From a virus: DNA of 48,049 nt. The DNA is taken from positions 1 to 48,049 of the IMG/VR virus record IMGVR_UViG_3300037247_002298. One strand, 5' to 3'. Made by a program: the position numbers and the translations under genes. This document shows, in pieces, positions 43,890 through 48,049 of the stretch; within the stretch, counting starts at the first letter, position 1; the number at the start of each line of letters is the position of its first letter. The notes under the pieces are model-generated. The model had not been told where the DNA came from and ran no database searches. It saw only the letters and a program-made list of their open reading frames with translations.

Positions 43890-44729
43890 TTATTCTACTG
43901 TGCAACTCTCACCACAATAATCCTCGTTAACATCAAATTTTTCCAGTGTTGTTTGTAATTCGGAATAATTTGCACCAACTGATCTGCCCCAATGTGGGAA
44001 TTTTTTTGCCTCTTTAGTACCGTTAAGTTGTACTTCTTTCTCTAATGATTTTATGGTGTTAAAAACAAATGGATCATACTTTTCTAACATCTTTAATTCC
44101 CATTCGTTATAGAAACACCCACACCAACATTCACCTGATTTATCAAAGTATTCATAGGCAGGTGTTTTCTTCAATCCATTTTTTATAAAATATTCCATTA
44201 ACTGTGTCCCATTTTTGTATAAGAATGGTTTTGCAAATGTCATTGTTGCGTTAATGTCTATTGGTTTTTTAGTGTAAAATCTGACTTTATTTCTTGCCCA
44301 TGATTCTTTTTTTCTAACACCTGAAATAAATGCAGATGTTTTCTTTACACTTCTAATGAAATAATACCAAGATTGGAATTTCAGATAACCCATTACAACC
44401 CTATGTGATCCAGGATTTGGAAATCCATGTTGCATTACAATATCACGGTATGATTTTCTTGCCCATGTAAAATACAATTTCCAATTCATTTCTTTACAAT
44501 AATCTAATACAAATTTTCTAGTAATTGGTGATGCAATACCTGTGTTTGTAAAAACAACACCTTTGAAATGTTCAGGATAATTTTCAGCAATATAATGTGC
44601 AACACACGCAGAATCCTTACCACCTGAATACAGTACATAAAAATCAGTTTTCTTGTGATTGTTAATTAAATCATCCATTATTTCCTCAGGCGACTGAGGT
44701 TCTAACCAGACCAAATCCTGATCAGACAA
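43890..44729 (-). CDS. PAPS-reductase-family PP-loop protein
   Basis: 279 residues. The PP-loop YSGGKDSA at about residues 35-42 is the ATP-pyrophosphate binding signature of the PAPS reductase/DndC/ThiI superfamily. It is followed by VVFTNTGIASP, typical of PAPS reductases. A C-terminal Cys cluster (GECWCGCF and YCGESC) might hold an iron-sulfur cluster or zinc. TTG start behind GGAGG, with a late-type promoter at 44786-44795. Candidate jobs are sulfur transfer to nucleic acid (as DndC does) or nucleotide chemistry; the substrate is unknown. Confidence 0.7.
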   Translation of the reverse strand: MSDQDLVWLEPQSPEEIMDDLINNHKKTDFYVLYSGGKDSACVAHYIAENYPEHFKGVVFTNTGIASPITRKFVLDYCKEMNWKLYFTWARKSYRDIVMQHGFPNPGSHRVVMGYLKFQSWYYFIRSVKKTSAFISGVRKKESWARNKVRFYTKKPIDINATMTFAKPFLYKNGTQLMEYFIKNGLKKTPAYEYFDKSGECWCGCFYNEWELKMLEKYDPFVFNTIKSLEKEVQLNGTKEAKKFPHWGRSVGANYSELQTTLEKFDVNEDYCGESCTVE

Positions 44730-44785
44730 TTATTTTGCCTCCAAAAATAAATAAGACTGCAATAATGATTAGCTGAAATTTTCCT

Positions 44786-44795
44786 TAAAGGTATT
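44786..44795 (-). promoter_or_regulatory. Late-type promoter of the PP-loop gene
   Basis: TAAAGGTATT on the plus strand. Here the start codon is about 60 nt away and has its own Shine-Dalgarno, so the message has a short leader. Confidence 0.55.
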
Positions 44796-44881
44796 TTGAA
44801 TATTTAATAAAGTGTACATATTGGCATCCATATTATGAAAAAAATTCCGCCCTCCTATTATACTAGAAATTTCTTACAAGT

Positions 44882-45100
44882 ATGAATATGAAAGATCCTA
44901 GTGCTATTGAGATAATCCATAAACTCATTAAAAATAAAACTAAAAATTTGGATATAGGTAATGAGCTTTTGATTCACTATTATACAAATGCAAAACCTGA
45001 TGAACAAAAAATTATTGATACAATTATGGTTTGTATTTCTGGTTATTCGCTGGAGACAATTATCAACCACCCAGAGAACATAAAGAAGTTTGACTCCTAA
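44882..45100 (+). CDS. Small GYSL-family protein, copy 2
   Basis: 72 residues with a TATA-like TATTATAC about 28 nt before the ATG. It is the paralogue of the protein at 41681-41884: both have an acidic helical N-terminal half and end with the CxxGYSL-TI-N-PE-I motif. The family is unknown to me. Divergent from the PP-loop gene and convergent with the next minus-strand gene. Confidence 0.55.
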   Translation: MNMKDPSAIEIIHKLIKNKTKNLDIGNELLIHYYTNAKPDEQKIIDTIMVCISGYSLETIINHPENIKKFDS

Positions 45101-45105
45101 AAATT

Positions 45106-45405
45106 TTATTGAATAAGATTAATTTTTGGTTTTTGTCTTCCAAGTATTACATAGTTCAGATCATCTGATGAAATAAATGGATCTTTATGAGAATCAATTA
45201 ATCTTTTCATTTCTAGTGTTGCCTTTATCATTGGCTCTGAGCGTTCTATTTGTCCTATGATCTGATATGAATTTCTACAAATTGAATCAATTATTTTTTG
45301 TTGTGTCTTTGTGTATGGAGTATGCAATAAAATAATTCTAACACTTTTGTCTTTTAACAAATCTTTGATAATATTCAAGTGATAATAAAACTCAGGATTA
45401 TCCAT
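45106..45405 (-). CDS. Hypothetical protein
   Basis: 99 residues from an ATG 6 bp after a perfect 18-bp palindrome. The sequence is alpha/beta (VRIILLHTPYTKTQQKIID, MIKATLEMKRLIDSHK). It follows the repeat array on the same strand and could be cotranscribed with it. No family recognised. Confidence 0.45.
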   Translation of the reverse strand: MDNPEFYYHLNIIKDLLKDKSVRIILLHTPYTKTQQKIIDSICRNSYQIIGQIERSEPMIKATLEMKRLIDSHKDPFISSDDLNYVILGRQKPKINLIQ

Positions 45406-45411
45406 GTTTTT

Positions 45412-45429
45412 TTAGAAATTAATTTCTAA
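45412..45429. promoter_or_regulatory. Perfect 18-bp palindrome
   Basis: TTAGAAATTAATTTCTAA is identical on both strands. It sits between the repeat array and the gene starting at 45405, 6 bp before that ATG, which suits an operator. On the minus strand it is followed by A, not T, so it is not a standard terminator. Confidence 0.5.
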
Positions 45430-45486
45430 TAAGATTGTCTTTAATCGTTGTCGAATCAGAAAAAAATTAGGCACTAAGACTTTATT

Positions 45487-46049
45487 GGGTTTCATTATAA
45501 CCATGGCTCGTACAATATGTATGGGTTTCAGCCCCTGTATGACTCGAATATTGGATATGGGTTTCATGGATATGGTGTCTCGTTTGGTTTGCAAGGGTTT
45601 CAAATTACTGTTTGACTCGAATGTATGCCATAGATTTCATATTGATGATGTCTCGTATCCTCTATCGGGGTTTCAATTGTAGTTTGACTCGTATCATTAA
45701 TCTGGGTTTCAGTAATGAGTTGACTCGTACCACTCAGGTGGGTTGCTTTCTTTTCCTGACTCGTAATCGTACTGTGGATTTCACACATTTCGTGACTCGT
45801 ACTATCTATTTGGTTTTCAGTGTTATGATAACTCGTACTCACTTAATGGGTTTCAGAGATGTCTGACTCGATTTTCTTTAATGGGTTTCAGAGTTATGGT
45901 GTCTCGTTTTGATTATATGGTTTCCAACAGCTTGATTAACTCGTATGTATTATATGGGTTTCAAGTATTGTTAACTCGCAAACTTTCTTTGGGTTTCACT
46001 TAATAGTGGCTCGTACCTAAATGTTGGATTTCAAATGTATGTTGACTTC
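45487..46049 (-). repeat. TIGR-like array: 15 units of about 36 bp plus a degenerate end unit
   Basis: On the plus strand each unit reads GGGTTTCA, 8-10 variable bases, TGACTCG (A at position 3 may be T or G; G at 2 may be A), then exactly 12 bases that often begin TA and end T. Units start at 45487, 45523, 45559, 45595, 45632, 45668, 45704, 45740, 45776, 45812, 45848, 45883, 45919, 45956 and 45991; the end unit starts at 46026. Ten of the fifteen are 36 bp, the rest 35 or 37. The variable segments differ in every unit. The array lies 4 bp beyond the stop of the Nop-like gene, on whose strand it is probably transcribed. Strand is inferred. Confidence 0.8.
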
Positions 46050-46052
46050 ACC

Positions 46053-47021
46053 TCAGTCATCTGTAAATGCTTCAACTACACTATGATTTAACAATTGTTT
46101 TGCATAAGGTTCTGTAGCTTCTAATCCTTCCTGTCTTCTCCAGGTTTGCCAAAGATGTGCAAGAAATATCTTTACTACTTTACGCATTGCTCGATTATGC
46201 AAATGCCCATCATTGAAATATACTTTAGAGTTTTTTGTTATTCTTTTAGGATGCAATTTGTGCTCTTCTTTTTTTATTTTGTCATAGAGTTTCCTGTATT
46301 TTGATCTTGATGGTGATTGTTTTACAAAAGACATCCCTGCTTTCCATCCAAGAACTTTGAGTTTGTCATTCCAGTTTGATTGATATCCTGAAATTCTTTT
46401 TTGTACAATTGGATTTGTTTCATGTCCACATATAGGACAATTTTGATGAGGATGAAGCTTCTTGGCTTTTTTGCCAGTGCTATATTCTACTTCAAGAAAT
46501 GTTGGTTTTTTGCATTCAGGACAATATCTATTCATTCCATAACCACAATATTGCCACAAGCTGCTAACATGACCAAATTTTTCAATATCATCAATGTATG
46601 CAATTAATCCTGCTGCAAGCATTGGTCCTATGCCTGTAATTTTTACTAGATATTGATTGTATAATGCGTGATTTTTTAGTTGTTTTCTGATTAGACTATC
46701 AATATCTTTCTCAAAGGATTGTGCATTCTCAAAGATTGTAGTGATTCCATAAATGGATAATTCATCTTTAGTTAGTGAATGATCACGCTCTGATGCACCT
46801 ATCCTAAGCTGTGTTTGAATTCTTTGTGATTGAAAATCATAATACATATCGACTAGAGTTCGCAGTAAATACGGAGGAACTTTATCTGTATCCTTGAATG
46901 GAATTGGGACATCTTTCTTTTTTGAAACTTTCTTTACTGTCTTTTTCTTGACTGTCTTTTTCTTTACAGTCTTTTTCTTTACAGGTTTTTTCTTCATAGT
47001 TTTACTCTTGGTCTTTGACAA
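46053..47021 (-). CDS. tas: Tas-like (IS110-HhH/Nop-type) RNA-guide-binding protein without nuclease
   Basis: 322 residues, TTG start behind GGAGAAAGGAA, overlapping the upstream gene by 20 bp. Residues 1-36 are a Lys-rich tail with repeats. Residues about 48-120 are helical. Residues 125-162 hold the helix-hairpin-helix of the IS110 transposase C-terminal domain (LVKITGIGPMLAAGLIAYID, then WQYCGYG). A four-Cys zinc insert follows (C167, C170, C195, C198) and then a basic helical C-terminus. The DEDD/RuvC catalytic domain of IS110 is absent and no HNH is visible. Together with the adjacent array this fits a nuclease-less TIGR-associated protein (TasA type). A decayed IS110 transposase is the alternative. 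Confidence 0.7.
   Translation of the reverse strand: MSKTKSKTMKKKPVKKKTVKKKTVKKKTVKKVSKKKDVPIPFKDTDKVPPYLLRTLVDMYYDFQSQRIQTQLRIGASERDHSLTKDELSIYGITTIFENAQSFEKDIDSLIRKQLKNHALYNQYLVKITGIGPMLAAGLIAYIDDIEKFGHVSSLWQYCGYGMNRYCPECKKPTFLEVEYSTGKKAKKLHPHQNCPICGHETNPIVQKRISGYQSNWNDKLKVLGWKAGMSFVKQSPSRSKYRKLYDKIKKEEHKLHPKRITKNSKVYFNDGHLHNRAMRKVVKIFLAHLWQTWRRQEGLEATEPYAKQLLNHSVVEAFTDD
46936..46980. repeat. Three 15-bp tandem repeats
   Basis: ACTGTCTTTTTCTTG-type unit repeated three times within the start of the tas-like gene, encoding the repeated KKKTV tail. Likely slippage-expanded low complexity. Confidence 0.7.
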
Positions 47022-47862
47022 TTCCTTTCTCCAAATTTAATCCAATCTTTGGTGATGCTCTATCTATAATAAAATGATAGATGCCTCGCATGGCATGATT
47101 ATCTCTTTTCTCTGCTAAATCCTGAATCTTTTGTGATTTTGTCAAGATTGCTCCGAGTTTAATCATATCAGCTTCTTCAATGTTATTTTCATAATAAACC
47201 CTAAAGAAATTTCTCATTATTGTGTAATGATAAAATATGGAATCTGGATTTGTTGCAACCTGATAAAGAATTGGAATGAATTTTCTGATGGTTGCGATAT
47301 CTCTTGTAGTAATGGACTGGATAAAATCATCAATTGCTAATGGCCTTACAGATCTAATTGATGTGGATTTTGCATAATGCAGACAGTTAATCACTGTTGC
47401 ATATCGCAGCTTGCTTCCTTTGGTGTAATGATCACAATATTCTCTTAGTTCATCGAAGAATTTGTTGTTGCCATGATCAAGTGCTTTGAGATGATCAGAT
47501 AGTGTTAATGGTTTTCCCAAGTTTAGTCTGCGATAAATTTCTCTTTTATCTCCGCCTATGTAAATAAACAAAATTAGATCATATGTTGCAAGATTCCAAT
47601 AGTCTCTTGCATAACGAAGTCCTTCTATCCTATGTTGTCCATCAATTACAACATATTTCACAGAACCTTTGGACTCAACTAAACGTAAAACATTATCAGT
47701 AAATTTATTTTCCAAAATGGCATGTGAAATTTTATGAACTTTTTGTTTTGATACACGTCTTTCAAAATCGGCATATTGAAAAGTTTCCTCAATTTTTGAT
47801 AGGTCAAAATCCTTGAGAACAACTATCTTAGCCTCGGGCGGCATGTAAACAGTTTTCTTCAA
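47002..47862 (-). CDS. DGQHR/ParB-like protein
   Basis: 286 residues, TTG start with a TATA-like AATAAATA about 28 nt upstream. The motif YVVIDGQHRIEGLRYA at residues 70-85 is that of the DGQHR/ParB-N superfamily, and NLGKPLTLSDHLKALD agrees with the following conserved part. Relatives include DndB-type regulators and ParB-like CTPases or nucleases. The C-terminal 150 residues are helical. It overlaps the tas-like gene by 20 bp, so the two are surely co-expressed. Its role in the locus is unknown. Confidence 0.7.
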   Translation of the reverse strand: MKKTVYMPPEAKIVVLKDFDLSKIEETFQYADFERRVSKQKVHKISHAILENKFTDNVLRLVESKGSVKYVVIDGQHRIEGLRYARDYWNLATYDLILFIYIGGDKREIYRRLNLGKPLTLSDHLKALDHGNNKFFDELREYCDHYTKGSKLRYATVINCLHYAKSTSIRSVRPLAIDDFIQSITTRDIATIRKFIPILYQVATNPDSIFYHYTIMRNFFRVYYENNIEEADMIKLGAILTKSQKIQDLAEKRDNHAMRGIYHFIIDRASPKIGLNLEKGIVKDQE

Positions 47863-47921
47863 CTTTGAATATCCATGATTTCATGTATTTATTATAACAT
47901 TTTATGAGCATTGAACCCTGA

Positions 47922-48047
47922 TTATTTTAAAGGGATTCTTAATTTCATTATCATAGAATCAGGCGTACCAATAGTTATTCTAGTTAATGCATTTGTGCCA
48001 AAATATTCCTCATAGCAATTAAAACAAACATTTTGAACGACATTATT
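47922..48047 (-). CDS. C-terminal end of a truncated zinc-containing protein
   Basis: Open frame from the right edge to the TAA at 47922-47924, about 41 residues. It contains a CFNCYEEYFG pair, characteristic of a zinc knuckle, and ends in LRIPLK. The gene is cut by the window edge and runs in the direction of the DGQHR gene, with a gap of 59 bp that contains the latter's promoter. Confidence 0.5.
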   Translation of the reverse strand, partial: NNVVQNVCFNCYEEYFGTNALTRITIGTPDSMIMKLRIPLK

Positions 48048-48049
48048 GA

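Noticed and set aside
45412-45866. Several ORFs of 60-85 codons across the repeat array
   Set aside because: They exist because the repeats share a periodicity divisible by three; their peptides simply mirror the repeat units.
45487-46049. CRISPR array
   Set aside because: Repeats are only 7-8 bp, of two alternating kinds, with variable segments of about 9 and 12 bp. There are no Cas proteins, and unit length is far below that of CRISPR.
46053-47021. Complete IS110 insertion sequence
   Set aside because: The catalytic N-terminal DEDD domain is missing, the gene overlaps an unrelated upstream gene, and no element ends were seen.

Overview
This window reads as a large piece of the genome of a tailed (HK97-fold) virus of an archaeon. 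The structural set is complete: terminase, portal, a minor head protein joined to a prohead protease, scaffold, decoration protein, major capsid protein, neck, tail tube, tape-measure-like protein, tail hub and several very long fibres. An archaeal host is indicated by an archaeal/eukaryotic-type PCNA clamp, by promoters made of a BRE-like element plus a TATA-like element about 28 nt before the start codon (leaderless transcripts, often starting with TTG or GTG), and by two NHL-propeller proteins. Low GC and these traits fit Nitrososphaerota (Thaumarchaeota), but that host is an inference. Genes are cut at both ends, so the window is a fragment or a linearised genome.

Layout. 1-29 kb, minus strand: virion genes, transcribed from the terminase end towards the tail tip. 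29.1-33.4 kb, plus strand: a putative small terminase subunit, TerL, then a tight operon of small unknown proteins. 33.4-35.9 kb: small genes on both strands, including a possible TIR-like protein and a two-helix membrane protein. 36.3-37.8 kb: the only long gene-poor stretch, with repeated GGTACC palindromes and strand-biased G-runs, flanked by two zinc-ribbon microproteins; it is a candidate origin or non-coding RNA locus. 37.8-43.9 kb, plus strand: early-type operons (zinc proteins, PCNA, small proteins). Three of their promoters carry a shared 15-bp palindrome, GGTTAT-N3-ATAACC. 43.9-48 kb: a PAPS-reductase-family PP-loop protein, small proteins, and the most striking locus.

The exciting part is 45487-47862, on the minus strand. 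A DGQHR/ParB-like gene overlaps a gene for a 322-aa protein that has the IS110-type helix-hairpin-helix/Nop-like region but no nuclease domain. Four bases beyond its stop lies an array of 15 complete units plus one degenerate unit of about 36 bp. Each unit alternates two short repeats (GGGTTTCA and TGACTCG on the plus strand) separated by two variable segments (8-10 nt and exactly 12 nt). This matches the architecture of the recently described TIGR-Tas RNA-guided systems, here of the nuclease-less type and in what seems to be an archaeal virus. The first spacer shares ten bases with the virus's own early operators.

Two transcription programmes are visible. The virion genes, terminase, a small membrane protein and the PP-loop gene share a promoter reading AATACCTTTAA, set almost invariably 28.5 nt before the start codon. 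The early operons instead have a TATA element flanked or followed by the GGTTAT-N3-ATAACC palindrome, which suggests control by a DNA-binding regulator.
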